Below, one piece after another: positions 1-11,548 of a DNA stretch of 64,000 bases. The translations under genes and the position numbers were made by a program. Where the stretch lies: contig JAWNZC010000259.1 of NCBI GenBank assembly GCA_035771165.1, positions 37,501-101,500 of the forward strand, read 5' to 3'. The stretch is from Paragorgia papillata. Its lineage: Eukaryota; Cnidaria; Anthozoa; Scleralcyonacea; Coralliidae. Below the pieces are notes generated by a model. That model had not been told where the DNA came from. It saw only the letters and a list, made by a program, of their open reading frames with translations, and did not search any database. How positions within the stretch are numbered: the first letter of the stretch is position 1; each line of letters opens with the position of its first letter.

Positions 1-547
1 CCGCTCGTTCTGTTATTGCTAACTAAAGCACTTACAAGATCAGGAAACCAAGTATATTCATAACCATTACTAGCACCTTTACCAAAAATAACATTACGCC
101 TCTGCGAGTGCCCAAACTCGCTCACTAAAATAATTTGTTCTAATTTAAATATCTGATCATTAATAGCACGCACGTGTTTGCAGCATTTTAACGAACGTTT
201 CTTCATTTCAAACTTTCTAGTAATTTCCTTGAAGCGTTTTAAAGCTTTCTCAATAGGATTCAATCGAATATTAATCTTCCTCATTTTGACATCCCACCTT
301 GTTTTTAATTTTTTGAAGGCCTCGTTTATTTCACTACCATAAGATTCGACGTTGAAGGGAAGGATAAAGGAATCGGCGACTCTTAGAAGTAGGCGACACG
401 TTAGTTTGGCCATGCTGAGATGAAACAAAAACTGTGAATCGACGAATTTTTTGACCCAGGCAAAGGTTTCGTGAACGGTGTGATACACTGGGTAACAAGA
501 AACGCCGTGACTGTTAAAACCATATTTTATGTTGCTACTTGGTACAC
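1..547 (-). pseudogene. NAALADase/GCPII-like pseudogene, C-terminal exon (cut by window edge)
   Basis: Reading down from an acceptor (TTTTAG) at 548-549, the frame stays open for about 182 codons to the window edge. The product matches the end of the M28 peptidase domain and the C-terminal helical dimerisation domain of glutamate carboxypeptidase II. It contains YPVYHTVHET, the equivalent of the zinc-ligand histidine segment YPLYHSVYET in the human protein, and the helical segments AINDQIFKLEQ and YEYTWFPDLVSAL. This exon is undamaged by itself. It belongs with the exons at 6.1, 8.8, 10.4 and 11.6 kb, which are broken. The exons that should lie between this one and 6.1 kb (encoding the DAEEFGLLGS-type zinc site) were not found. 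I call it part of a pseudogene, but a functional paralogue supplying this exon beyond the edge is possible. Confidence 0.75.
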
Positions 548-2189
548 CTAAAAGAATGTGAAAAAATTGTACATAATAAACAGGTCAAATTTGTGAATAT
601 CTCTAAAGCTAGTTTATTGTTGTAGACAAGAATGCATATTCAGCACCGCAAAAAAGTATAAAAAATATAAAAATATAATTATTATAAAAATAACACTTTT
701 CTTATGCCAGACCGTCTTTAACCCCTTGCGGTCCGATCCTAATATTTCCCGTCACCGGTGACGTATGACTTCGATTTGTTATAATTTATCGAGTTTTTTA
801 TCAAATTTACCCCCCTTGTGCGTAAAATGATCCTGAATGACCCCTTTTTAAAACGAAACTTTAATAACGATATACCATGAAGTGTTGAAGAGAGTGCTGA
901 CCTAAATCTGCGGAAACACAAAATTTCCGAATTTTCGGCGATTTTTCGCACGGTCAAGGGAGAAGAACATGGATTTGACTACCGAAATATAAGCCAAACC
1001 ACTAGTACTGTGGCCAAACCAATAAAAATTAAACTCTAACAACTCCTAAAGTAAGTATAAGCATTTGTTTGTTGTAGTTATTTCAGTAGATTAGTAATAA
1101 TTTGGTAAAATTTGATGTATTATGGTTTTATGTTGTGATATAATTTGTTTTAATTTGTAAATTTTCAAAATAAGTGAAACCCACGCGCTGTGGTGCACTA
1201 TGGGGGGGGGGGGGGGGGGTCGTCACAGTGGGCGGTCTTAAAATAGCAATATAGTATTTGGGTTTTATTTTATTGTGAAATTCTGGTTTTCATTTTATCC
1301 ATACAAAGTTTGTTTTGAAAATAATTTATATTGTCTAAATAATTACCTTTTTTTATAGATTATAATAATATTTTTATAATATAATTAGTATAAATTAGCA
1401 TAATTTGCAAAATGGCTTGTCGCACAAGACCCGACTACCTAAAACTTGAACAGTAGAGGTTAAATCGATTCAAATGATATATTGCCGTATTAGTTTTGTG
1501 TTATAAATTATGCCATGTTAATTCACAAATTGTCAAGACACCCGGCTGTGACTGGTTACTGAGTCTTACACTCTCCTATGCCGGACCTCCCTTAACCCTA
1601 TCTAGACTTGGGAGGGAGGGGCGGAAGGTGCCCCGCGGCGAATTTAATTTTTTGAGCATGAGTATTTGAAATAAATGCACGAAATTTTGTGACTTTTCAT
1701 ACCTAGTGTTGCGGAGCACTTCCATTTGTAAAAAAAAATTTTGCACTGATTAGTGTTGCCATAGCAACCACGTTTTTGATGACGTTTGTGTTATTTAAGT
1801 TAATCTAATGACGTCACAAATTCAATATGGTGGAATCCAAACAACTAACTCAACGGCTATAAACGAAAAATAAACCAAATTCTTCCTAAATTTTTAAGTT
1901 TTATAATTTTATCTTTATTCTACTGGCTCCAACTAGGTTCTAACGCCCCCCACGCCCTCTCCCCCCCTCCCCCCAAACCCCAGAAGCTAGACCAAAAACA
2001 TCTCACCTATCAACTGATTAAAGGCGAGAAAATCTGATGCACCGTCCAACTTTCCCCAATTTGGCATGTTATCATTGTAAGGAGACGGCGCTCTTCTTTT
2101 CCAAATGTCAAACATTGACTCATTATTTTTTGGTTCAAAACCAAAACAAAATTCGGGTTAGAAAAAAATAGGATTCAAAAAAATCTCTA
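548..2189. other. Non-coding AT-rich interval
   Basis: I recognise no gene here. It holds a run of about 18 G at 1202-1219 and otherwise AT-rich sequence with CRE-like TGACGTCA cores near 1810. It would be intron of the peptidase pseudogene, but the expected missing exons are not visible. Confidence 0.5.
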
Positions 2190-2199
2190 TCTTATCCGA

Positions 2200-3150
2200 T
2201 CTGATGCAATCTGCACATGAAACAAAAATTAAATATGTCTTATTTAAAAAAAAAAAACACTTTAAATTAAAAGTATCATCTTTTGTAGATTTTGGTTTTA
2301 TTGTTTTGTTCTTGAGATATCTCCAGTTGTTTGAGACGCAAATTTAACAACTTGACGTCGCACGTGCATAATAGGGACTTTAAGATGCTAAGACGACGAC
2401 GGCGGTTAAAAAGCAAGATAAATCTTACAATTTAAATATGTCGCGGTTAACTGCGTATTGTATTTAATATTTGAAGCTAGTTTAATGACTTCCAGAACGT
2501 CCCAGTATTGCTTTTTTAGTGTCCGTATTGATGTCAATCAAGCGACTGTTGTCATCTTTTGGCCGTTAATTGACGTCGTCCTGAAGACGTGAAGATGCTC
2601 TATAAGTGGCGTTGTATAAAGAACGAGGACGACGGTGTTGGGATTACTCTTGGATACGAAAATTATTCATTATCTCTGTTTTGAAAAAAGAATTATTTTG
2701 TTTAAAGGACGCCGTCGTTGAGGTTGACGTCGTACATCTTAAAGCCTGGTTTCCATATAGCCGTAAGAGTCGGCGGCATGGCTGCGGCAAGGGGCGATGG
2801 TCCATTCATAGACAGTGTTGAATTAGCCAGCAATAAAAAGCTGTATGCGATTGGACAATTGCCCATTGCCGCAGTCATGCCGCCGGCTCTTACTGCTATA
2901 TGGAAACCAGGCTTTAAGTCCCTAATAATAGCATATCGGAGACGGTTACTTATATCTTTGCTTCAAACCAAATACTTGAAAAGTTACATGTTTGGAATAC
3001 AGGGACTCAGGGAGTAGCACATGCACATAATTGTTTTGATGGGATTTTTTTTGTTATAATAGCAAAGATATTAAATCTTCTTTGACAAGTCATTATGTAT
3101 GTGTGATGTCAAGTTGTTAAATTGTTATATCAAATTAAATATTATGCCAA
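2200..3150. mobile_element. Three nested fold-back MITEs
   Basis: The outermost element has arms near 2225-2365 and 3085-3145 (the arm text around AACAACTTGACGTC at 2345 returns as TGATGTCAAGTTGTTAAA at 3103). Inside it is a second element from about 2370 (AGGGACTTTAAGATG) to 2930 (TCTTAAAG...GTCCCTAATA). In that element's right arm sits a third, 2744-2914, with near-perfect inverted arms AGCCTGGTTTCCATATAGC and its complement, flanked by TTAA on both sides. The order of insertion can be read directly from the nesting. The short ORFs across it are hairpin artefacts. Confidence 0.6.
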
Positions 3151-3155
3151 ATTTT

Positions 3156-3765
3156 AGCACCACTAACTGGGAGATTTGAACATCACATACGGAAAACGAT
3201 TGGTTGGGTTTCTAAGGCTAAAGCTTTAAAATTGGAAGAAGATGAAGAACTTGTATCATTCGATGTTGTTTCATTATTTACATCGATATCCATGGACTTG
3301 GCGATCAAAATAACCAGAGAAAGATTGGATAAGGAACAGAACAAATTTGAGTTCCAATGAAATATGTGAGTTATTAACTTTTTTTTTAAATTCCACTAAG
3401 GTTCAGTTTAGAGGAAATTATTATAACGAATACAAGGGACTGCTATGGGTTCTCCAGTGTCAGTTGTTGTCGCGAATTTGGTGATGGAAGACATCGAACA
3501 GAAAGCATTGGAATCTTTCCATGCGAAACCTCGAGTTTATGCCAGGTTTGTGGATGACACGTGATAACGGTGATATTCAATGATCTAAAGTTCATCAGAA
3601 GAGTGTTCATGAATGTTCATGACAGTTTAAGTCAACAAGCTGCCTGGGTTGACACGAAGCTTCTAATCTCTTTTTTTTTGTGGACGGCGAAACAGTCAAA
3701 ACTATAGCTTTAACATCCAATTGCGAAGAAAAGCTATTACGCTTTCCGAGTGCTGTAATAAGATT
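3156..3765 (+). mobile_element. Penelope-like reverse transcriptase fragment
   Basis: Conceptual translation over several frames gives the typical Penelope-like element RT blocks in order: ELVSFDVVSLFTSIS, then KGTAMGSPVSVVVANLVMED, then ARFVDDTVI, where the F-x-D-D catalytic box is intact. In-frame stops and frameshifts (for example TGA after KFEFQ near 3358) show that it is dead. Neither end is visible. Penelope-type tails recognised elsewhere in the window (about 32.5 kb, possibly 29-30 kb) suggest the family is common in this genome. Confidence 0.8.
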
Positions 3766-4179
3766 CTTTGTCTTTGTTTTCGTCGCTTGCTCACATTTTA
3801 TGGCTGTGCGCTAGGAAGTGCATGGAAGGTCGCTTTGAAAACACTATATAAAAATGGATACTAAAAGTGCGTTGTTCGAGTATCAGGACAAAAATGCTTG
3901 TGATAAGCCATCTCAAAGCTTTTTCAAAGACACGACACGACGAGAGTTAGCATGTGGAGGGGATTTGTCTGAGTTTGGAGCATCTTATTTCGTTGTTTTT
4001 TCAACGTTGTTTCGTCGGGTCTGGGATATGGAAAACAGATAAAGTTTTCTCAAAAAGTTTACGTGCTGTGGTGGTCTGAAGTAATTCGAAATATAGTCTT
4101 CAATGTATATATTTAAAGTGTTGTCTTTTTCTTGGCGGCCAGTATTTCTCTGAATTTTGCAAATTCTTAGTCTCTCAAA
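3766..4179. other. Unassigned interval
   Basis: Short ORFs exist on both strands but show no recognisable domain. This may be decayed Penelope or Crypton sequence. Confidence 0.4.
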
Positions 4180-4650
4180 ACATTTCATATTGGCGAGCTC
4201 TTATCATTCAGGAAACGTTGTAAGCTCTTGTGAAATAATGTCAACCTACTGCTTTATACCGGCTGCCATCTTTCTTCTTTATTTCTATAAAGAACCGACA
4301 CATGAGGACATTCAGCTCTTTTGGAGGTATTTTTTCTATTTTCCTGGTTTCGTTAACGAACTCAAAGTAACGTCTTCACACATTCAGGTCATATTTCGTC
4401 TTCTTTAAGAGTGGCTTCTGGAGATGGAGAAATTATAGATGCTTGAATGTCACTCATAACCAAATCTTCAGCGACGTCGCAGCCCTCTTTATTTTTCTCA
4501 CATTTTCGATATTGTTTTCAGACACATTCGGATAATAAAACTCACTCTCGTCGTGGTATCTTTTGTCTGAGTCCTTTGGTTTCGAACCGGATCGAGAAGC
4601 AGTTTTGCCAAAAATACAACATACTTGTACTAAATTTATTGTAAACAACA
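4180..4650 (-). mobile_element. Possible Crypton-like tyrosine-recombinase fragment
   Basis: On the minus strand, frames near 4400-4250 read RRYFEFVNETRKIEK, then ELNVLMCRFFIEIKKKDGS, and after a shift LTLFHKSLQRFLND. This resembles the N-terminal part of Crypton-derived proteins (a block like ELxELLxxFxxExRKKDGSxY followed by a helix ending in RxLN). Upstream, at 4640-4470, is a polar, charged leader. There are stops and at least one frameshift. The assignment rests on remembered motifs only. Confidence 0.4.
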
Positions 4651-6071
4651 ATTTTTCGATTTGCTAAGATTCCGTGGCCTTAGTCAAATTAAATATCGTA
4701 AAAATCCGCCCGCTGTTGTAGCCCATCAAATTACAGCATTACCTAGGGTTCCGCCCGCTCACGATTGATAAAAAAATACATAACATTCTTCAGTAAATCA
4801 TTATGCACATGTGCCGTGAAGAGGTTAAATTTACACATTAAACAAATCGCAATATCTAAAAGCACGAAGTTAGATATATAAGAGCTGTAAATTAATGTTC
4901 TTCATTATTTTATGGGTTCTATGATCTTCAACCTAGGGTCACGCAAAACTTTGCGCAGACGCTCAACAGTGAAAATTTGTGAATTAATGGGGCAATACAC
5001 CTTAATTATGTTCATTTGCGGTGTTGATAGTTTGGTGTGCTTTATCTCATGAAGTATTGAACCAAAGCATGGACAACCATATATTTTCTGAAACTACAGG
5101 AATTAAACAATATATTAAAGCTAAATTGACTTGGATTATTTACATTATCATTTACATTTGAAGCGATCGATTATCAAAATGGCCTCACCTGTATATGTTC
5201 TCAAAATTTGAACTCCTCAAAAACACATCACCAAGTTGCATCAAAAACACGTTTTAAAGTAGTTTAGGGGTAAACCTAAACTATGATATTTGTAGAATCT
5301 TTGTCTCTGTTGCCATAGCAACAAAAAGTAAATAATTATTCAGTTTCTGAGTTCCACTGACAATATTTCAAAAACTACATCCCCCTTCCTAAATTTCAAT
5401 ATTTATTCTGCTGCAAATACATAAAATAACAAATGCTGATTAAAAACCTTAGGAGTTATAACAATTCAAAGTTCGTAATGTGTGCAAAATATGATTTTTC
5501 AAAAAGTCCAACAAAGTCAAAATTATGAATGAATCACAAAAATAGATTTTTTTGACGAAATTCAGGTGCATTTCCCCCTTAAGTACGTTTTTTCTAATGA
5601 AGTTGTTTAAAGTTCAGAGAAAACTTTGTCTTTGTAGTTTACTGCTCAATCCTTGTGTGACATCTTTGCGTGTCCCTGGCTCGACGCCCTCCCATGTGAA
5701 TAAGAAACCAACTTTAACACGAAAAAAGCATCAACATAAAACTTTAGTTGATTAAGCAATCCCCATCAAAATGTTCCAAAGTTTATAAATATATAAAAAG
5801 AGCCCAAAGAGTGCTGGGTAGGCAGCATTTTGAATCAGGCAAAGTGAAATAGTAGTAAACTGTTGAGATTGGTTGTTATAATGAAATAATGACTTTTTGA
5901 GGGGGACTCTTAACCCCAGCAGTCCATCAGAATTTGATAGAGCCTGGTTACACAGTCAAATTTAAAAAAAAATGAGTCAAAAATAAGAAACAATCATACT
6001 GCCCTCGGTTCTCCAACCTTCAGAGAAGGCTTTAGGGACGAGTATAAAGGGAGTTCTAATCACATGGTTAC
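4651..6071. other. Unassigned interval, no gene seen
   Basis: AT-rich sequence with no ORF that I recognise and no peptidase exon. Fragments such as 5090-5560 look repeat-like, but I could not pair them with another copy here. Confidence 0.4.
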
Positions 6072-6342
6072 CTTGTTTCCTCAAATTTGAGAGTCCTCGT
6101 GAAACTTCAAGTAAAACAGCTGTTCCACTGGAAGGATCAACTGCACCAAACTGCCAGGCATCGCGATGGTTTCCAAACAGAACAATACGGTCAGGCTCGT
6201 CTCTCCCATTAATAGTTGCAATTATGACGATGTACTAACTTAGAATGCACTTCAAATTTAATATGGTTGTCTTCGTGAAGACCTGGTCCCAACCGGTATG
6301 AAATCGGTAGTTTTCCACGCCAGTGCTTTGGTGCTTCTGGTC
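6072..6342 (-). pseudogene. NAALADase/GCPII-like pseudogene exon, M28 catalytic core
   Basis: The exon is bounded by TTTTGCAG before 6342 and CAAG|GTAACC after 6072. It encodes a WRGKLPISYRLGPG segment and then, in another frame, [20 protein letters not shown] followed by [14 protein letters not shown]. The second block carries the His (GNHRD) and the bridging Asp (AVDP) that bind the two zinc ions in GCPII. The two blocks are in different frames: near 6225-6245 the reading meets a stop and shifts, and a few expected residues are missing. The exon phase agrees with the 8.76-9.04 kb exon. Confidence 0.8.
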
Positions 6343-6425
6343 CTGCAAAACATATTGTTGTTAAAACTAGAAATCAAAAATAGTGTTTGGCATTTTAATT
6401 TATCGCCACAAGAAGGAGGAAACAC

Positions 6426-6427
<2 letters not shown>

Positions 6428-6495
<68 letters not shown>

Positions 6496-6518
6496 CAACA
6501 ACAACAACAACAACAACC
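6428..6518. repeat. (TAA)n then (AAC)n microsatellite
   Basis: A long trinucleotide run turns into an AAC run. The poly-Leu and poly-Tyr ORFs over it are artefacts. Confidence 0.95.
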
Positions 6519-6749
6519 ACAAACGACGAGCAAAGCGATGGCAAAAGTGATTGAGGAAGAAGAGAACGTAACAAGAATAGTGAGGACGATGCAACAGACA
6601 GTACTAGTATTTATGGAAGGAGAGACAATTATACGGAAAGCGTTGAGTGGATTAGTGCAATCGGAGTAAGACACGGTTAACGTCCCAATAATTATTGGTG
6701 GGAATGTCTTATTGGCCAGACTTTACTTTTTGATCTGGCTACGTGCTAC

Positions 6750-6791
<42 letters not shown>

Positions 6792-6819
6792 TATAATAAT
6801 AATATTAATATTAATATTA

Positions 6820-6882
<63 letters not shown>

Positions 6883-6893
6883 TAATAATCTAT
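6750..6893. repeat. (AAT)n microsatellite, interrupted
   Basis: Two AAT runs separated by ATTAAT variants. Confidence 0.95.
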
Positions 6894-7790
6894 GTTGTAT
6901 GTTCTTCATGACGTCATGATTGGGTTGATGCGCATTTGACTGTGTGCAACAGAGGCGGGGGGAAATACGTATAGCTATTTGCAATAATTACAATACATGA
7001 ATATATATTATAAAACAAGACCAAGTGGTATCATTACAGGCTAATCTAATAAAATAAGACTTAAGAAACCTGTTAAAACAGTTGTTATAATTGGTTCGAT
7101 TGTGAACTATTATGAATACTTGGTTATTAGTTATTATATTATTTATTAGTTATTGTATTATTATTTACGGGCCCGCGATGTTCAGTTGCTCACCTGTTTA
7201 AGTTAATATTTTGAATGCCATGTTTTTAGTTTCATTATGCTTTAGATTTTGTCAGACGTTTAGATGAATAAAGCCCATATCTTATTTGGCGTTTATCACC
7301 TTTACTCGACAACAACAGTCAATATTCTTTAATTGCCTCGCAAATGTCTGCAGGTACAGCGTTCTACATACCAATGATCGTTCATAAAGGTACGGTCCCC
7401 AAGTGTTACGTAGATCTTACATGAAGAAGCTTGAGCAGTTCCTATTTAGGTCAACATGGTTAAAAACTATTCGACAATTATTGTCAGATACTTGTGTAAT
7501 ATTTAGAACATGAGTAGCGTATTGTTATCATTTTATGAAAACCAGGTATTGCAAATGTTTTGAATAGAACGACCCATTTGGTAAGCTCATTGGCGTAGTG
7601 ATTTTGTAATTTTACAAAAACAACGCTGCCTAAACAGCGAAAATTAAGGCTAAAAAATAAGGCTAAAAAATACGGTAAAAATAATATAATTTAATGGATT
7701 TTTTTAGGTATAAGCTCTGTTTTATTTCATTTCATCATTCAGTGTCGTAGAAAGCAAGTTGATCTTGAAAGGAAACAGCTTCAAAATAGC
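6894..7790. other. Unassigned interval with LINE-like tail
   Basis: No gene is seen. GATGAATAAAGCCC near 7263 resembles the 3' tail of LINEs of this type. The rest is plain AT-rich sequence. Confidence 0.35.
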
Positions 7791-7793
7791 ACT

Positions 7794-8655
7794 TTGTTTG
7801 GGGGTAGAGCTTTAACCGAACACCTGAGGCACATGTTGTGCCTTTTAATACAACTTTTAATACTGCAAAAGCGTATTTTTCGATTAATGCACTTTGCTAA
7901 TAATCGGGATCATGCTATTCCTCTTTTCAATAACACTAACAATTTACCAATAAGTATGCTTTATGTTGAATCAGTTTCTAGATTAATGTATGATATTACC
8001 AATGAATTAGCACCAAGAAATATGATTTATTTATTTATCCAAACTTCTAATGTGCACTCCTACAATACCAGGTCTTCAGCTGCTGGTAACTATCATATGA
8101 AATATTCTCGCACAAATCAACAAAAAGATGCTTTTCCCAGAATTGGTTCAAAAGTATGGAATAATATTCCAATATATCTCCGTAACTTAGGGAGAAAGAT
8201 CTTTACCAAAAAGATTCATGATTTACTTCTTGGTATCCCGGAATGTTGAGAATGACTACCTTGAGTTACCGATGATAATACAGAGAATATCTGATTAACT
8301 CTATGTGTCTATGTGACTATATGTGTGTATATTTATTTACGTATAATATACAAAAAATTTAGTGTCCTTAATTTGTGTAACAACAATAAGATTCAATGTT
8401 GTTACATTGATTATTGTTAAATCTAAATCTATATCTTAATCAATTATCTAATTTACTCAACTAATTTTCGTCTCTTCCCAGTATACTTCTATCATTCTTA
8501 TATTATTCTATTATTAACTACTTATAACTACTGTATAATTATTTATGATCTACTAATAACACCTCCCGCCTTGATTAGCTATTGCTATTTGCGCGTTAGT
8601 GTTTTAATTTTGTAATTATTATAATTTGAACAATAAATTGAATTGAATTGATTAT
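7794..8655 (+). mobile_element. LINE 3' fragment (reverse-transcriptase C-terminus and tail)
   Basis: An open frame to 8249 contains QKRIFRLMHFANNRDHAIPLF, SYNTRSSAAGNYH and GSKVWNNIPIYLRNL. These match the conserved C-terminal part of CR1/L2-type LINE polyproteins (the RxxRxI...HSYNTR...G.K.WN.IP pattern). The UTR that follows ends in ATTGAATTGAATTG at about 8635-8650, a short-repeat 3' terminus typical of these LINEs. The copy is 5'-truncated and sits between two pseudogene exons. Confidence 0.8.
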
Positions 8656-8763
8656 AAAAATAGCACTTTTCTGTTGCAAAAAGGGCACTTTACCACAATG
8701 TTGGGGTAGGGGCACATGCCCCTCTTCCCCCTGTTCCTACAACCACGCATACATTTTAAATAC

Positions 8764-9038
8764 CTTTCATGCTCTTAATGATTTCAATGGCATTGATTGT
8801 AGACAGGAGAATGGATGGTAAATAAGTAGAAGTTATCTGGGTATGACTTTCCGAAGGTGTGTTTCTCTGAGTTGGAGTTTGAAGCACCGCCATTTACAAA
8901 AATAGTTCCCATTTGTACGCTATCAAACGGAAGCCAAGGTTCTTTTGGATACACCCGATACTTTCCAAAAGGGGCGGTTTCTTCTGGATCGTTGTACAGA
9001 ATAACTCCTGACAATCCATATTTAGCGGCTGTTTGGAC
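8764..9038 (-). pseudogene. NAALADase/GCPII-like pseudogene exon, PA (protease-associated) domain
   Basis: After TTTTTAG at 9039-9040 the frame reads VQTAAKYGLSGVILYNDPEE, then YPKEPWLPFDSVQMGTIF and NGGASNSNSEKHTFGKSYPD. This aligns with the PA domain of GCPII (VKNAQLAGAKGVILYSDP...). The expected continuation, LPSILLSTINAIEIIKSMK (the counterpart of LPSIPVHPIGYYDAQKLLEKM), is present but in another frame. A frameshift therefore lies at about 8815-8830. The donor is AAAG|GTATTT. The exon phases fit its neighbours. Confidence 0.85.
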
Positions 9039-9079
9039 CTAAAAATAGGAAACAAGAAGGATTATAACACTTATACAAT

Positions 9080-9160
9080 ATGTATGACAAAATTACCGCA
9101 TTCTCATTGGTTGAGAGGAGTGTAATAAAATCGTTAATTGTTAATTACATATACCCTTCT
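9080..9160. mobile_element. MITE fragment related to 40.3-40.7 kb
   Basis: TATGACAAAATTACCGCATT followed by CATTGGTTGAGAGGAGT resembles the left arm of the element at 40,317. Confidence 0.4.
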
Positions 9161-9169
9161 GGCAATTTG

Positions 9170-9645
9170 AGCATTAAAGGGCAATAGCACTAAAAATTAA
9201 GTTTGTCTAATTTGAAAGAACTCATAAAATTGTAATAGAAGACCCTTTACAACTTTTTCGTATCTCTCTTCGTTTTCAAGATATTTCAATTTGTTTGATA
9301 TGTAAATGAGATGGTCTCTGACGTCAGGTGTGGGGTAAAATATTTTCACATGCAGCAAAACCAGTTATATCTCTAAGTTTGTTCAGCGAAATCATTTGAA
9401 ACTGTGCACATAAAACTCGTTGCGACGCTGAACATTTCATGTTAGATATGTAAGTGATTTTGCTCTGTATGAAAATATTTCACCCCACTCCTGACGTCAG
9501 AGACCATCTCATTTACATATCAAACAAATTGAAATATCTTGAAAACGCAGAAAGATACGAAAAAGTTGTAAATGATCTTCTATTACAATTTTATGAGTTC
9601 TTTCAAATTAGACAAACTTAATTTTTAATGCCAATCCCCTTTAAT
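9170..9645. mobile_element. Palindromic fold-back MITE, family A (nearly complete)
   Basis: Two arms of about 190 bases (9170-9360 and 9460-9645) are inverted copies. The left arm reads AAGTTTGTCTAATTTGAAAG, then CAATTTGTTTGATATGTAAA, then CTCTGACGTCAGG. The ends are TTAAAGGG/CCCTTTAA-like. Arms or fragments of the same family occur at about 2.2-3.1, 25.9, 28.3, 31.5, 41.0-41.4 and 46.6 kb. Confidence 0.8.
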
Positions 9646-9659
9646 CATCATGGGCCAAA

Positions 9660-10384
9660 AGTTAATTAAGATGGGCACTAAAATGGCAATCTACCAGGCC
9701 GTCATAATTAATCCCTATATTATCATGTGGGATACCACAGTTCAGAAGGAGAATTTAAGAGCTTTTGGTATTACTTGGAAAAATCGAGTCACTAACAAAG
9801 AAGTGTAGAGAAAAACTGGCGAATCCCCTCTCATTGATTAACATTCTACAAAAGAAGTGGCTGACTTAGATGGGACAATTTGTTTGAGATGTTATCTATA
9901 CTAGCTTTTCTTCTGCAATGCACTAAGGCGTGACTAGGACGAATAAACAGACAGCACATGTAATGGAAATATATTGGAAGACACCTCAAAGACGTGTCAA
10001 TTAGCTTTGACGAAGTAATAAAAACAGCCGTGTAAATATAGATTATTGGCAAAGCTTTTATTTGTGTTGGCTGCGACAATAATAGACATTTTGCACGAAG
10101 AAAAGGACAAATTAAGAAAATGTATAAACATGCATTTATAGATTCAAACACATGCTTTTATAAATAAAAGACGAAATATTGCGCTTTAACGAGAACGTTT
10201 GGACAATCTTTTCTATTAATAGGAAAGATTGTAAAACAAATCCCAAAAATTTTTACTGATGAAGAAATGTCGTACGACCATGCAACGACAGTCGTCGGTT
10301 TTCGAAAGGTGCGGTTTATTATATTTTTCTCGCATGGAAATCTCGGTTCTTATATAATCAAGTCAATTATCTGGCATATAATAC
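9660..10384. other. Intron-like interval, nothing recognised
   Basis: AT-rich sequence. The 101-codon minus-strand ORF shows no domain and looks like chance. Confidence 0.4.
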
Positions 10385-10582
10385 CTTATCTCCTCTGAAA
10401 ATCCGTCCTTAACGAATCACAGCAATTTTACCATTTTCAGAAATACCCAATTGATTCAGATACTCAAAATCTTTATCTCTTCCAAAATTAGCGTACACAA
10501 CTTCCCCAGAGACATTTCCAGATCTGGAATATGCAAGATATGGAGGTATCCTTTGTTTATCGTCTTCATCTGGCTGCACAAT
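10385..10582 (-). pseudogene. NAALADase/GCPII-like pseudogene exon, start of PA domain
   Basis: Bounded by GTGACAG before 10,582 and GATAAG|GTATTA after 10,385; 198 bases, phase 0-0. It reads IVQPDEDDKQRIPPYLAYS, then GEVVYANFGRDKDFEYLNQL and ENGKIAVIR, aligned with GCPII DIVPPFSAFSP...GDLVYVNYARTEDF...GKIVIARYGKVFRGNK. At 10,410-10,412 the reading has TAA where the family has Tyr (VIR-stop-GRIFRGDK). A single base change from TAT/TAC would explain it. Confidence 0.85.
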
Positions 10583-10751
10583 CTGTCACAACATATATAA
10601 TTAATAAAGACTGGTTTAGTTGAATTTCATATCGCACTAACAGCAATTGTTTTGTTTTCCTTTTGTTCCAATATAAAAATATATATTTTGAGAAGGTTAT
10701 CCCAAAATTCGAGAGCGGAAAGCTTAAGCTAGAAATGTGGACTGAAGGCTA

Positions 10752-10918
10752 TGGGCGTTTTCCAATTTACAAGGTCAGACCGGTCAGTCCGGATCTGGCG
10801 AGAATGGATTTGCAGTTTTGATTTGGACCAAATTTTCTAGTTTGACAGATCCATCCCTCAAACGTATCGTGTTTTATTTTACCGGACTGACCAGTCTAAC
10901 GGTGTAAATGGAAAGCCT
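10752..10918. mobile_element. Short fold-back MITE
   Basis: Inverted arms: GGTCAGACCGGTCAGTCCGG at about 10,780 returns as CCGGACTGACCAGTCTAACG at about 10,881. The outer parts (TTCCAATTTAC / GTAAATGGAAA) also pair. Confidence 0.75.
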
Positions 10919-11189
10919 CCTAGTTTTTGCGCTGTATTTTTTCTAAAATGACCGCGTCCCTGCAGGGTCTGAAGCGGGAGTCTTGTAACGTAACGTAAAG
11001 TAACCAACCATGCAGTTTCGCCTTAAAAAGTAAGGGTATGATTCTCTTGTTTCAAAATACAAATTGGTAAAACCTATTTGACGCTGTAAGTAACCAATAA
11101 CATTGTCAATTCGTTTCTATTGGGTTGGGTTTTTGTTTTGGTTAAAAGTGATCTAAACCAATTAATCAAAAACCTTCGTAATATAGGTG

Positions 11190-11290
11190 CGACTCAAACA
11201 AAAGCAATTGAAAAATACTATTTGGGGTAGAAAGTTCAGGATTCTAGCTCAATGGAAAGTACTTTAAAAATGGAAAAATGTCTACCATTT
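11190..11290. repeat. Dispersed repeat, partner at 23.24-23.33 kb
   Basis: Text around AGCAATTGAAAAATACTATTT and GTAGAAAGTTCAGGATTC returns inverted at about 23,265-23,325. The fold-back at 36.7-37.05 kb contains a relative. Confidence 0.55.
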
Positions 11291-11296
11291 TCGTTT

Positions 11297-11467
11297 AATA
11301 AACTACTTATTGACCTCGCTTTGTTCGGTCTGTACTAGTGAAATATCGGATCTCTGTTTTTTGCACAGACCTCAACTCGCTGCGCTCGTCTCGGTCCGTA
11401 CTAAAAAACCATCGGTCCGATATTTCACTAGTACAGACCTCACGCTCGGTCAATAAGTAGTTAATAA
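11297..11467. mobile_element. Fold-back MITE with TTAATAA-like flanks
   Basis: AAACTACTTATTGACC and CTGTACTAGTGAAATATCGG on the left pair with CCGATATTTCACTAGTACAG and GGTCAATAAGTAGTT on the right. The interior has the CTCGCTGCGCTCG type motif. Confidence 0.75.
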
Positions 11468-11548
11468 CACTCATGACCATTGTTACTGAACGCATAATTT
11501 GTTTTATTATTTAGATAAAGTCAGAGAAACAAAATCTTAATAGCCAAC

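Noticed and set aside
6400..6674. Poly-Leu and poly-Cys/Tyr ORFs
   Set aside because: They are translations of a (TAA)n/(AAC)n microsatellite.
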